From Streptomyces althioticus (GTDB taxonomy: Bacteria > Actinomycetota > Actinomycetes > Streptomycetales > Streptomycetaceae), in contig BMSW01000003.1 of assembly GCA_014649355.1 (NCBI GenBank), positions 434,001 to 498,000 of the forward strand: a DNA stretch of 64,000 nt. Reading direction: 5' to 3'. This document shows positions 1-7,489 of the stretch, in pieces. The notes beneath the pieces were generated by a model that was not told the DNA's origin, did no database searches, and saw only the letters and a list, made by a program, of their open reading frames with translations. The stretch's first letter is position 1. Each line of letters opens with the position of its first letter. A program made the translations under genes and the position numbers.

Positions 1-1
1 G

Positions 2-934
2 GACGAACTGGGGCGGGTCAAGCAGGACCTGGACCGGTTCGCCGACGGCCTCGGCCCGCTGCTCGGCAAGGCCGAGACCCAGCTGGCCCGGCTCGCGCCC
101 GCCGTCGAACGCGCCCGGCAGGCACTGCTCGCCGCCTCCCAGGCCCTCGACTCCGCCCGCGGCTCCGGTCTGAAGGCCGACGACCTCGCCGCCCGCCTGG
201 CCGCCCTGTCCCCCGAGCTGACCAAGCTGAACCAGGGCGCCGGACAGCACGGCGTGCCCACCACCCTGGACCGCGCCGCCCGCGTCACCCGCGAGGCCGA
301 GGCGATCCGCGTCGAGGCCGAGCGGCTGCCGGAGCAGGCCGCCGAGATCGACCGCCGGCTGGTCTCCCTGCGCACCCGCGCCCAGGCCCTCACCACCCGC
401 TCCGAGCAGGTCGAACCCATCCTGAGCGAACTGCGCCGGCGCTTCACCGTCGCCTGCTGGCAGGACCTCCAGGGCGTGCCCGAGCTGGCCGAGCGCAACG
501 TCCGGCAGGCGGAGTCCCGCCTCGCCGAGGCCCGCACCGCCCGCGACGACCAGCGCTGGCCCGACGCCACCTCCCTGCTGTCCACCGCGCGGGCCCTGCT
601 GAACACCACCGACGAGGCCGTGTCCGCCGCCGGCGACCGCCTGCGCAGGCTGAACGCCGTGCAGAAGGACCCCGAGCAGGAGATCGAACGCACCCGGTTC
701 GCCGTGCGGGACGCCCAGCGGCTCGCCATGGCCGGCCGCAACACCCCGGACCCGCGCCACGCCCGGCCCCTCGACGACGCCGTGGCCCGGCTGGAGCGCG
801 CGATCGCCGGACTGGAGGGCCGCCACCCCGACTACTGGCACTTCCTGACCGAGACCGAGGCGGTCCGGGAGACCGCGAGCCGCGTGGTGTCCCAGATCCG
901 CGAGGAGCGCGGCGCCGGCGCCGGCGCCAACTGA
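2..934 (+). CDS. C-terminal part of a long coiled-coil protein (truncated by window edge)
   Basis: The reading frame is open from the first full codon of the window, so the real start lies upstream. The visible 310 residues are almost entirely charged and Ala/Leu/Arg-rich heptad-like helix with no Cys cluster and no membrane segment, which suggests an extended coiled coil. The last lines (YWHFLTETEA, then a short Ala/Gly tail) resemble the ends of large Streptomyces TPM-domain membrane proteins, in which an N-terminal TPM domain and a TM helix precede a cytoplasmic coiled coil. That identity is from memory and the diagnostic N-terminus is missing, so only coiled-coil protein is directly supported. 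The FmdB gene follows after 36 bases on the same strand. Confidence 0.7.
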   Translation, partial: DELGRVKQDLDRFADGLGPLLGKAETQLARLAPAVERARQALLAASQALDSARGSGLKADDLAARLAALSPELTKLNQGAGQHGVPTTLDRAARVTREAEAIRVEAERLPEQAAEIDRRLVSLRTRAQALTTRSEQVEPILSELRRRFTVACWQDLQGVPELAERNVRQAESRLAEARTARDDQRWPDATSLLSTARALLNTTDEAVSAAGDRLRRLNAVQKDPEQEIERTRFAVRDAQRLAMAGRNTPDPRHARPLDDAVARLERAIAGLEGRHPDYWHFLTETEAVRETASRVVSQIREERGAGAGAN

Positions 935-970
935 CCGGCCCCCTCCCGGCGGTGCGGTTAACCTGTGCCC

Positions 971-1195
971 ATGCCTCGCTACGAATTCCGCTGCCGCACC
1001 TGCGGCGACACGTTCGAACTGAGCCGTCCGATGGCGGAGTCCTCCGCCCCCGCGGCCTGCCCGGCGGGTCACGACGACACGGTCAAGCTCCTCTCCACGG
1101 TCGCAGTCGGTGGCACCGCCTCCGCGGCGGCCCCGGCGCCCCGCCCGGCCGGCGGTGGCGGTGGCGGCTGCTGCGGCGGGGGCTGCTGCGGCTGA
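971..1195 (+). CDS. FmdB-type zinc-ribbon regulatory protein
   Basis: This 74-residue protein begins MPRYEFRCRTCGDTFE, the signature of the FmdB/CxxC_CxxC_SSSS zinc-ribbon family, with a first CxxC at residues 9-12. The usual second CxxC is reduced to a single Cys (AACPAGHD) about 25 residues later. The C-terminus is an unusual Gly-rich tail ending in CCGGGCCG, which could add metal-binding thiols. An in-frame GTG six bases upstream is possible, but the ATG gives the canonical family N-terminus. Members are small putative regulators of unknown target. No partner is apparent; the gene lies between the coiled-coil protein and a convergent two-component system. Confidence 0.8.
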   Translation: MPRYEFRCRTCGDTFELSRPMAESSAPAACPAGHDDTVKLLSTVAVGGTASAAAPAPRPAGGGGGGCCGGGCCG

Positions 1196-1219
1196 CGCCG
1201 CGCCGTCCGGCCCGGCGGG

Positions 1220-1867
1220 TCAGCTGCCCAGGTAACGGAGCACCGCCAGCACTCTGCGCGAGTAGCCCTCCCCTCCCCCCGCCAGCTCCAGCTTGTCGAA
1301 GATCGCGTTGGTGTGCTTCTCCACCGCACTCTGCGAGATGTGCAGCCGCCGGGCGATGGCCGCGTTGGTGTGCCCCTGCGCCATCTCGGCCAGCACCGAG
1401 CGCTCCCGCGCGCTGAGCCGGGCCAGCGGGTCGACGTGGGTGGTGCGGCCGAGCAACTGCCGGACGACCTCCGGGTCGAAAGCGGCCCGCCCGGCGGCCA
1501 CCCGCTCCAGCGCGTCCAGGAACTCGTCGACCTGGACGACCCGGTCCTTCAGCAGATAGCCCACCCCTTCCGACTCACCCGTCAGCAGCTCCGTCGCATA
1601 CCGCTTCTCCACATACTGCGAGAGCACCAGCACCCCCACCTCGGGGCGGCCGCGGCGGATCTCCAGGGCCGCGCGCAGCCCCTCGTCCGTGTGCGTGGGC
1701 GGCATCCGCACGTCGGCGACCACCACGTCCGGCGGAGTCGCGGCGACCGCCTGCAGCAGCCGGTCCGCGTCGCCGACGGCGGCGAGCACCTCGTGCCCTT
1801 CCTCCGCCAGCAGCCGCACCAGACCCTCCCGCAGCAGGATGGAGTCCTCGGCCAGGATCACGCGCAC
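1220..1867 (-). CDS. NarL/FixJ-type response regulator
   Basis: This 215-residue response regulator has an N-terminal receiver domain with an acidic pocket near residues 7-8, phospho-acceptor Asp52 in VVVADVRMPP and the conserved Lys in YLLKD near 103. A LuxR-type DNA-binding domain at about 150-195 reads LSARERSVLAEMAQG, then a helix-turn-helix ending in EKHTNAIFDKLEL. The GTG start overlaps the end of the kinase gene by 10 bases; a second GTG six bases later would give a GTGA overlap. Both imply translational coupling. It is the cognate partner of the upstream kinase, and its target is probably the array of palindromes upstream of that kinase. Confidence 0.92.
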   Translation of the reverse strand: MRVILAEDSILLREGLVRLLAEEGHEVLAAVGDADRLLQAVAATPPDVVVADVRMPPTHTDEGLRAALEIRRGRPEVGVLVLSQYVEKRYATELLTGESEGVGYLLKDRVVQVDEFLDALERVAAGRAAFDPEVVRQLLGRTTHVDPLARLSARERSVLAEMAQGHTNAAIARRLHISQSAVEKHTNAIFDKLELAGGGEGYSRRVLAVLRYLGS

Positions 1868-3000
1868 GGCAGCTCCGCGGTCACCAGCGTCGGCCCGCCC
1901 GGCGGACTGCGCACTTCCAGCCTTCCATCGAGCGCGGCCACCCGTCTGGCCAGTCCGAACAGACCGCTGCCCGACGCGTTCGCCCCGCCCCGGCCGTCGT
2001 CCTCGACACTCACCCGCAACGCTCCCTCCTTCGACTCGATCGCGACGACTATCCGGCTCGGCGCCGCGTGCTTCACCGCGTTGGTCACGGCCTCGCAGAC
2101 GACGAAGTAGGCGACGGTCGCCACCGGTCGCTCCGGCTCCCCGCTCAGTCCGTACTCCACCCGCACCGGGACGGACGCCCGCTCGGCGACCGTCTCCAGC
2201 GCCGCCCGCAGCCCGGCCTCGTCCAGGGTGGTGGGATAGATCCGCCAGGCCACTTCTCTCAGGTCGTCCAGGGCCTGCCGGCTCTCCTCGTGCGCCTGGC
2301 GCAGCAGCCGGTCCGCGCGCTCGGGGTCCTGGCTGCGCAGGGCCCGGCCGAGCAGCATGCCGAGCGCGACCAGGCGCTGCTGCACCCCGTCGTGCAGGTC
2401 CCGCTCGATGCGGCGCCGCTCGTCGTTCACCGCGTCGACGACGGCCGCGCGGCTGGCGGACAGCTCGGCGATGCGCCGCTCCAGCTCCTCCTGGTGGCGG
2501 GGCCCGAGCATGCGGCGGGCCAGCTTCCCCTCCAGCTCGGCGACCGCGAGTATCCCCTGCACGGTGAGGAAGAGCAGGAAGAGCCCGGCGAGGGACGTGT
2601 AGACGACCGCGCCCGTGTTCCGCACGTCGTCCACCAGGAGCCACAGGTACATCCAGGACGTGCCGTAGCCGAGGCCGACCGCCGCCGAGAGCATCACCAC
2701 CGCGCCCAGCACGCCGAGGGTCCAGCGGCAGGCCGGATACTGCAGGGCCTGCGTGTCCTCGTACACCGGTGAGGTGTGGACCCGGAGCCAGACCCGCAGC
2801 CGGGTCCGCTCCAGCTCCGTCACCTTCCGCGCGCACGCGAGGACCGGGCGGAGCACGGCCCGGCGGGGCCGCGGCCAGGCCACGACGAGCAGGAGCAGCA
2901 GGCCGGCCAACACTGTCCCGAGCAGCTCGACGACGGCCGCGGCGGCCCCCCACATGAGACCGACCGCGCACCGCACCACACGCCGCGCCATGACTCGCAT
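1858..3000 (-). CDS. Membrane sensor histidine kinase of the NarL-partner (HisKA_3) class
   Basis: This 380-residue kinase has a hydrophobic helix at about 12-42 and two or three more at about 94-155, with very little extracytoplasmic sequence. The sensing part is therefore largely intramembrane, as in kinases that detect envelope or lipid stress. A linker helix leads to the dimerisation box RRRIERDLHDGVQQRL with phospho-acceptor His203. The ATP-binding domain follows, with an N box (CEAVTNAVKHA) and a G1 box (DDGRGG). The ATG was chosen because the following MRVMARRVVR runs straight into the first TM helix; upstream in-frame sequence overlaps the palindrome array. It forms an operon with the response regulator. 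The signal is unknown. Confidence 0.9.
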   Translation of the reverse strand: MRVMARRVVRCAVGLMWGAAAAVVELLGTVLAGLLLLLVVAWPRPRRAVLRPVLACARKVTELERTRLRVWLRVHTSPVYEDTQALQYPACRWTLGVLGAVVMLSAAVGLGYGTSWMYLWLLVDDVRNTGAVVYTSLAGLFLLFLTVQGILAVAELEGKLARRMLGPRHQEELERRIAELSASRAAVVDAVNDERRRIERDLHDGVQQRLVALGMLLGRALRSQDPERADRLLRQAHEESRQALDDLREVAWRIYPTTLDEAGLRAALETVAERASVPVRVEYGLSGEPERPVATVAYFVVCEAVTNAVKHAAPSRIVVAIESKEGALRVSVEDDGRGGANASGSGLFGLARRVAALDGRLEVRSPPGGPTLVTAELPCA

Positions 3001-3037
3001 GATCGCGAGACTAGCGGGGCCGGTCAGGGGCACACAC

Positions 3038-3117
3038 TGCGGAAAACCGCAATTCCGTCTGCGGAGAACCGCAAGGGTTCCTGCGGACAACCGCACCTCG
3101 TCGTGCGGCTTTCCTCA
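3038..3117. promoter_or_regulatory. Four phased palindromic operator boxes between the kinase operon and dedA
   Basis: Three near-identical 14-mers, TGCGGAAAACCGCA, TGCGGAGAACCGCA and TGCGGACAACCGCA, start at 3038, 3060 and 3082, exactly 22 bases apart. A degenerate fourth copy, TGCGGCTTTCCTCA, starts at 3104 in the same phase. Each is a 5-bp inverted repeat (TGCGG/CCGCA) around four central bases. Spacing of two helical turns places all boxes on one DNA face. This fits cooperative binding by dimers, most simply the adjacent NarL-type regulator acting on its own operon and on dedA. A -10-like TAGCGT at 3141-3146 lies eight bases before the dedA ATG. Confidence 0.75.
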
Positions 3118-3153
3118 GCGACCCTTCAGCTCCGATTTCCTAGCGTGGACGAC

Positions 3154-3987
3154 ATGACAGCCATCGCAGCGCAGACGATCACGGCGGCCTCGGGCACGGA
3201 CGCGGGACCGCAGTGGGTCAACGACCTCATGGACGCCCTCGGCGCGCCCGGGGCCGGCATCGCCATCGCGCTCGAGAACCTCTTCCCGCCCATACCGAGC
3301 GAGGTGATCCTGCCGCTGGCGGGGTTCGCCGCGAGCAACGGGCGGATGGGCCTGATCGCCGTGCTGCTGTGGACCACCGTCGGTTCGGTGATCGGCGCGC
3401 TCGCCCTGTACGGGGTGGGGGCGCTGCTCGGCCGGGAGCGCACGCTGGCGCTGGCGGGACGGCTTCCGCTGGTGAAGGTCTCGGACGTGGAGAAGACGGA
3501 GGCGTGGTTCCTGCGGCACGGGTCGAAGGCCGTGTTCTTCGGCCGGATGATCCCGGTGTTCCGCAGTCTCGTGTCGGTGCCGGCCGGGGTGGAGCGGATG
3601 CCGCTGCCGCTGTTCCTCGGCCTGACGACGCTGGGCAGCGCGATATGGAACACGGCGTTCGTGCTCGCGGGTTACGCGCTCGGGGACAACTGGTCGCAGG
3701 TGACGTCGGTCGTGTCGGCCTACTCGAAGGTGGTGCTGGCGGCGGCCGCCCTCGCCCTCGTGGCCTTCGTCGTCATACGCCTGTTCCGCTCGGGCGGCGG
3801 CAGCCGTCGCGCCGGCCGGGGTTCGGGTTCGCGGGACAGCGGCTCCCGGGACGCGGGTGCCGGCTCCGGCGACCGGTCCGGTGCCGGTGAGGCCGACGAG
3901 GCCCGCGCGGCCGACGGCGCCTCGTCCCCGCACGCCCGGTCCGCCCGCTCGGCAACCGAGACCCTCAGCCTGCGCCGCCCCGAGTGA
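3154..3987 (+). CDS. DedA/SNARE-associated family integral membrane protein
   Basis: This 277-residue membrane protein has the DedA fold. An early ALENLFPPIPSEVILPLAG stretch contains the E-x-x-x-P-x-P-x-E signature, followed by paired TM helices, the FGRMIPVFRSLVSVPAG motif with its essential arginines, and a C-terminal TM hairpin to about residue 210. A polar Ser/Gly/Arg-rich cytoplasmic tail of roughly 65 residues follows. DedA proteins include lipid flippases (undecaprenyl-phosphate or phospholipid translocation) and support envelope integrity. It is divergent from the two-component system across the palindrome array, so it is a likely target. The ATG was preferred over an in-frame GTG nine bases upstream. 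The start may be nearly leaderless. Confidence 0.88.
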   Translation: MTAIAAQTITAASGTDAGPQWVNDLMDALGAPGAGIAIALENLFPPIPSEVILPLAGFAASNGRMGLIAVLLWTTVGSVIGALALYGVGALLGRERTLALAGRLPLVKVSDVEKTEAWFLRHGSKAVFFGRMIPVFRSLVSVPAGVERMPLPLFLGLTTLGSAIWNTAFVLAGYALGDNWSQVTSVVSAYSKVVLAAAALALVAFVVIRLFRSGGGSRRAGRGSGSRDSGSRDAGAGSGDRSGAGEADEARAADGASSPHARSARSATETLSLRRPE

Positions 3988-4027
3988 ACCCGCCGCCGGC
4001 CCCCGGCAGAAACCGGTCACGCCGACC

Positions 4028-4083
4028 GGCTTCACCGGGCTGACCACGGCGGGCCGACCTAGGCGGGCCGAGCCCGGTGAGCC
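4028..4083. terminator. Inverted repeat between convergent dedA and the HAD gene
   Basis: GGCTTCACCGGGCT and the later AGCCCGGTGAGCC are complementary over at least ten pairs, with one bulged base and a loop of about 29 bases. They lie in the 148-base gap between two convergent genes. This is the position expected of a shared terminator, although no U-tract follows, as is common in Streptomyces. Confidence 0.45.
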
Positions 4084-4135
4084 GAGCCGGCCTCGGCAAG
4101 TGCGATCTCGGCAGGCCGACCTCAGCCGGCCGGCC

Positions 4136-4945
4136 TCAGCGGGAGCGGACGGTGCGGAGGAACTCGCGGAGGATGCGCTCCCCGGCCAGGACTCCCCGCT
4201 CGGGCAGGGCGCGGACCCCGGGGGCCGTCCAGGAGTCCTCGGCGAGTTCGCCGTGGCCCGGGCGCCAGCCCAGGTCGGCGGCGAGGAGCAGGTCCGCGTC
4301 GAGGAGGGAGTCGCCCGCGGCGAGGGTCAGGTCGGCGCCGGTGCGCCGGGCGACCTCCCGCATGGCCGCGCTCTTGGTGAGCGGCTTGGGGACGGCGTAG
4401 ATCTTGCGGCCCTGGAGGGAGACCGTCCAGCCGCGGTTCTCCGCCCACTCCCCGAGTTCCTTCACCCACTCCTCGCGCAGCAGCTCGCGCTCCACGACGA
4501 GGTAGGCGAAGAGGTCCTCGGCGGTCCGGTGCTTGCGCACCCATACCGGGTCGGCGGTGCGCAGCAGGTGGTCCTGGACCTCGGACAGCGGGGCGCACTC
4601 GTCGGCCAGCCGGGCCTGGACACGCGCGTGCCAGTCCGGGTCGGAGACCCCGTCGACGAGCAGATGGCCGCCGTTGGCGCAGATCGCGTAGGTGGGAGGA
4701 GGACCGGGGAGGTTGATGCGCTGGTACTGCTTGCGGGTGCGGGTGGTGGTGGGGACGAACAGGGCCTCGTCGCCCAGCTCGGTGAGGAGCTGGGCCGCGG
4801 TCTCCGTCAGGTAGGACAGGGGCCGGCTCTCGTGGACCTCCACGCACAGCAGCCTGGGCGCCCGGGCGTCGGGCATGGTCAGGGCGAGTGCGGCGGCCGA
4901 GTAGATGAGGGTCCGGTCGAGGTCGCTGGCGACGATGACGGGCAT
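4136..4945 (-). CDS. HAD-superfamily phosphatase of the Ter biosynthetic module
   Basis: This 269-residue protein starts MPVIVASDLDRTLIY, which is HAD motif I with nucleophile Asp8 and acid/base Asp10. A motif II Ser/Thr is plausible in FVPTTTRTR, a Lys occurs before KSAAMREVARRTG, and motif IV is LAAGDSLLDADLL. The cap insert suggests a Cof-like or sucrose-phosphatase-like member. Its ATG overlaps the stop of the upstream fusion gene as TGATG, so the two are translationally coupled. Published comparative genomics (Anantharaman, Iyer and Aravind, Ter-dependent stress response) places a HAD phosphatase with the PRTases and CitE-like lyase of ter operons. The predicted job is to dephosphorylate a nucleotide-like intermediate; the substrate is unknown. 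Confidence 0.85.
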   Translation of the reverse strand: MPVIVASDLDRTLIYSAAALALTMPDARAPRLLCVEVHESRPLSYLTETAAQLLTELGDEALFVPTTTRTRKQYQRINLPGPPPTYAICANGGHLLVDGVSDPDWHARVQARLADECAPLSEVQDHLLRTADPVWVRKHRTAEDLFAYLVVERELLREEWVKELGEWAENRGWTVSLQGRKIYAVPKPLTKSAAMREVARRTGADLTLAAGDSLLDADLLLAADLGWRPGHGELAEDSWTAPGVRALPERGVLAGERILREFLRTVRSR

Positions 4946-7428
4946 CAGAGGGTCACCGCCGTGCCGTCGGCGCCGGTGGCGCCCCGGGTGTAGCGGGGGT
5001 GGATCAGGCCGACGCAGGTGTAGGGCAGGCCGGGTACCTCCTCCACGGGCACGCCCCGCTGCTCGGCGAGGAGCCGGACGTGGTCGAGGTCGCTGCCGGC
5101 CCCGGCGCGGGCCAGCACCTTCCACGGCACCCGGCGCAGCAGCACGCGGGTGGTCTCGCCGACACCGGGCTTGACGAGGTTCACGTCGTGGATGCCGTAC
5201 TCCTCGCTGATGCGCTCCACGGCCGCCCAGCCCTCCCAGGTGGGCGTGCGGTCGGCGGCCAGGAGGTCCTTGGCCTCGGCGCAGGCTGCCTCGGTGACCT
5301 CGTCGAAGCGGGCGGAGACGGCGTCGAGGAAGGCCACGGACAGGTCGGAGTCCGCGAGTTCGCGGTAGTACTTGGCGCCGTGGTAGTCGTCGGGGCCGAC
5401 CAGGTCGGCGCGCAGGACGGTGCGTGAGATCAGGCCGGAGACCGTGGAGTTGAGGCAGGCGGACGGGATCAGGTAGTCCTCGCGGGTGCCGTAGGTGCGG
5501 ACGCAGGAGCCGGGGTCGGCGAGGACGGCGATCTCCGGGTCGAAGCCGGAGACGCCGTGCGCCTTCTCGAACTCCTCGACGGCCTGGGCGAGTTCGCGGG
5601 TGATGGCGCCCTTGCCGGTCCAGCCGTCGACGAACACCACGTCGCGCGGGTCGTGGTGGTCGGCCAGCCAGCGCAGGGCGTTGGCGTCGATGCCGCGGCC
5701 GCGGACGATGGAGACGGCGTAGTGCGGCAGGTCGAGGCCGTGGCGGTGCTGCGCCCAGCGGCGCATCAGGATGCCCACCGGGGTGCCCGCGCGGGCCAGC
5801 GACACCAGCACCGGGCGGGGCGACCGCTCGGCGAGGACGGTTTCGGTGACCACGCCGACCGCGTGCGCCAGGCGGGCGGCCGAGGTGTCCAGGGCGTTGT
5901 GGAAGAGCTGCTGGTACTGCTCGCTGGGCTGGTACTCCACGGGCAGCGACTCGGCGTAGTGGGCGCCGCCGCTCTGGATGGCCTCCTCGCGCTCCTCGGT
6001 CGGCGCCTCCAGCGTCACGTCCGAGAGGTCCTGGAGCAGCCAGCCGACCTCCTCGGGCGCGTACGAGGAGAAGGCGGGGCCGCGGAGGGGCTCGGGCAGC
6101 ATGGTGACGGGCCTTTCGGGGGCGTCCTGGGCGCCGGCGGGTGTGGCCGGCGCGTACGACGGTACGACCGCCAGGAGGACGTGCGGGGTGTGTTCGGCGA
6201 GCCGGGCGAGCAGCCCGTCGGGGGCGTGCAGCGCGGGGGTGTCGGCGACGGAGTCGACGACGGCGACCACGGCGTCGAAGCCGGCGCCGGCGACGTTGTA
6301 GGCGTAGCGCTCGCCGGGGCCGTCGGCGGGGTCGTCGTGGGCGGGGAAGACGAGGCGGGTGCGGATGGCGTAGCCGGGGTCGTCGACCGCGAGGACGGGT
6401 GAGCGGGTGGTGGTGCTGTAGCGCACCTCGGCGGTGGTGGTGCGCTCCAGTTCCGCGGCCAGGCGCAGCGGGGCGTACATGAGTTCCTCGAAGCCGAGCA
6501 CGAGGACGCGGTGCGCGTCGACCGGGAGGGCGGTGGCTATTCGGTCCGCCATGGCGGGGAGGGCGTTCTCGAGCGCCGTGCGGTGGGCGGGGGTGAAGCC
6601 GTGCCGGCCGCCGTCGGGGAGACCCGCGGGCCAACGCAGGTCCACCCGGGTGACGCGGCCGGACGGCGGCTGCGTCCCTTCACGGGGCGCGGGGGACTGC
6701 GCGAACGGCCCCGACGGCGCCGCGGCGGATTCATGTTCCGCGACCAGCGCCTGCCCCTTCTCCAGCACGCCGTCCGGCAACCGCACCGTCCCCGACGCGA
6801 CCGTCACGAGGTCGATCCGCGCCCCGATCTCCCGTGCGAACTCCTCCAGGCGTCCGGCGTCGGCCGCCGACCTCATGTCGACCAGGGCGACCACGACGTA
6901 CCGCTCCCGCGGGTACCGCGCGTGAAGATCGCGCACGGTGTTCAGCACCGTGTTCCCCGTCGAGAACTCGTCGTCGACCAGCACCAGCGGACCGTCCCCG
7001 GCCAGCAGCGACGGGTCCTCCGGCAGCAGCAGGTGGGAGGTGGCGTGCGAGTGGGACTCCTCGAAGCCGCCGGCGGTGGCGACCCCGGCGACCGGGCGGC
7101 GGGTGGAGTGCAGGCAGGGCGCGGCGCCCAGGCCGTCGGCGACGGAGTGGCCGAGTCCGGTCGCGGTCTCGGCGTACCCGAGGACGACGGCCCGCGCGGC
7201 CGCCGCGTCGCCCAGCAGCTCACGCACCCGGCGGCCGAGTTCGACGCCGTGTCCGTACACCACGGAGGGCGCCTGGGGCACGTGCTTGCCGAGGACGTTC
7301 GACACGAGCAGGTGGGCCCGCTTGGGGTTGCGCCGCAGCGCCAGCCCCAGCATGCCGCGCAGCCGTTCGTCGCCGGCCAGCTCGACGCCGAGCCGCTCGG
7401 CGACCCAGGTGCCGGACCAGGTGTTCAC
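4945..7428 (-). CDS. Double phosphoribosyltransferase fusion: PRTase-TRSP / StiP-type PRTase-PELOTA
   Basis: This 827-residue protein joins two units usually described as neighbouring genes. Residues 1-235 form an orotate-PRTase-like domain with PRPP motif VLVDDEFSTGNTVL at 149-162. A TRSP domain at about 260-460 carries its namesake TTRSP near 340-344. A second PRTase of the StiP type at about 480-725 has PRPP motif VVFVDGWTGKGAIT near 597-610. A PELOTA-like RNA-binding domain occupies about 730-827. The GTG start is preceded by a strong AGGGAG site; a GTG 21 bases upstream is less likely. The short linker at 238-251 is encoded by a dispersed repeat. The enzyme is predicted to make a nucleoside-like metabolite in the Ter pathway. 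Confidence 0.87.
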   Translation of the reverse strand: MNTWSGTWVAERLGVELAGDERLRGMLGLALRRNPKRAHLLVSNVLGKHVPQAPSVVYGHGVELGRRVRELLGDAAAARAVVLGYAETATGLGHSVADGLGAAPCLHSTRRPVAGVATAGGFEESHSHATSHLLLPEDPSLLAGDGPLVLVDDEFSTGNTVLNTVRDLHARYPRERYVVVALVDMRSAADAGRLEEFAREIGARIDLVTVASGTVRLPDGVLEKGQALVAEHESAAAPSGPFAQSPAPREGTQPPSGRVTRVDLRWPAGLPDGGRHGFTPAHRTALENALPAMADRIATALPVDAHRVLVLGFEELMYAPLRLAAELERTTTAEVRYSTTTRSPVLAVDDPGYAIRTRLVFPAHDDPADGPGERYAYNVAGAGFDAVVAVVDSVADTPALHAPDGLLARLAEHTPHVLLAVVPSYAPATPAGAQDAPERPVTMLPEPLRGPAFSSYAPEEVGWLLQDLSDVTLEAPTEEREEAIQSGGAHYAESLPVEYQPSEQYQQLFHNALDTSAARLAHAVGVVTETVLAERSPRPVLVSLARAGTPVGILMRRWAQHRHGLDLPHYAVSIVRGRGIDANALRWLADHHDPRDVVFVDGWTGKGAITRELAQAVEEFEKAHGVSGFDPEIAVLADPGSCVRTYGTREDYLIPSACLNSTVSGLISRTVLRADLVGPDDYHGAKYYRELADSDLSVAFLDAVSARFDEVTEAACAEAKDLLAADRTPTWEGWAAVERISEEYGIHDVNLVKPGVGETTRVLLRRVPWKVLARAGAGSDLDHVRLLAEQRGVPVEEVPGLPYTCVGLIHPRYTRGATGADGTAVTL
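6681..6710 (-). repeat. Copy of a dispersed Streptomyces repeat inside a coding sequence
   Basis: Read on the minus strand this stretch contains CGCGCAGTCCCCCGCGCCCC. It is nearly the same as the intergenic repeat CGCAGTTCCCCGCGCCCC found at 17.5 kb and three times at 42.3 kb. Here it is translated in frame as GPFAQSPAPREG, in the linker between the first PRTase and TRSP domains of the fusion protein. Confidence 0.8.
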
Positions 7429-7451
7429 TCTTCTCTCCCTCTCGGTCACTC

Positions 7452-7470
7452 GCCGGCCGCCTCGGCCGGC
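7452..7470 (-). other. Perfect intercistronic hairpin between the CitE-like and PRTase genes
   Basis: GCCGGCCG and CGGCCGGC form a perfect 8-bp stem around a 3-base loop in the 61-base gap between the lyase stop and the fusion-gene start. There is no U-tract. It could attenuate transcription or protect an mRNA end within the operon. Confidence 0.5.
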
Positions 7471-7489
7471 GCGCCCGACGCCCCGCTCA

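Noticed and set aside
1868..2971. Long minus-strand frame running upstream of the response regulator through the kinase gene
   Set aside because: It is the wrong frame of the kinase gene. Open frames are common in GC-rich DNA, and the sequence is Arg/Ala/Gly-rich without domains.
4946..6634. Upstream extension of the HAD phosphatase frame through the PRTase gene
   Set aside because: The sequence is Arg/Pro-rich shadow of the PRTase coding frame. HAD motif I sits right at the ATG at 4945, which also couples to the upstream stop.
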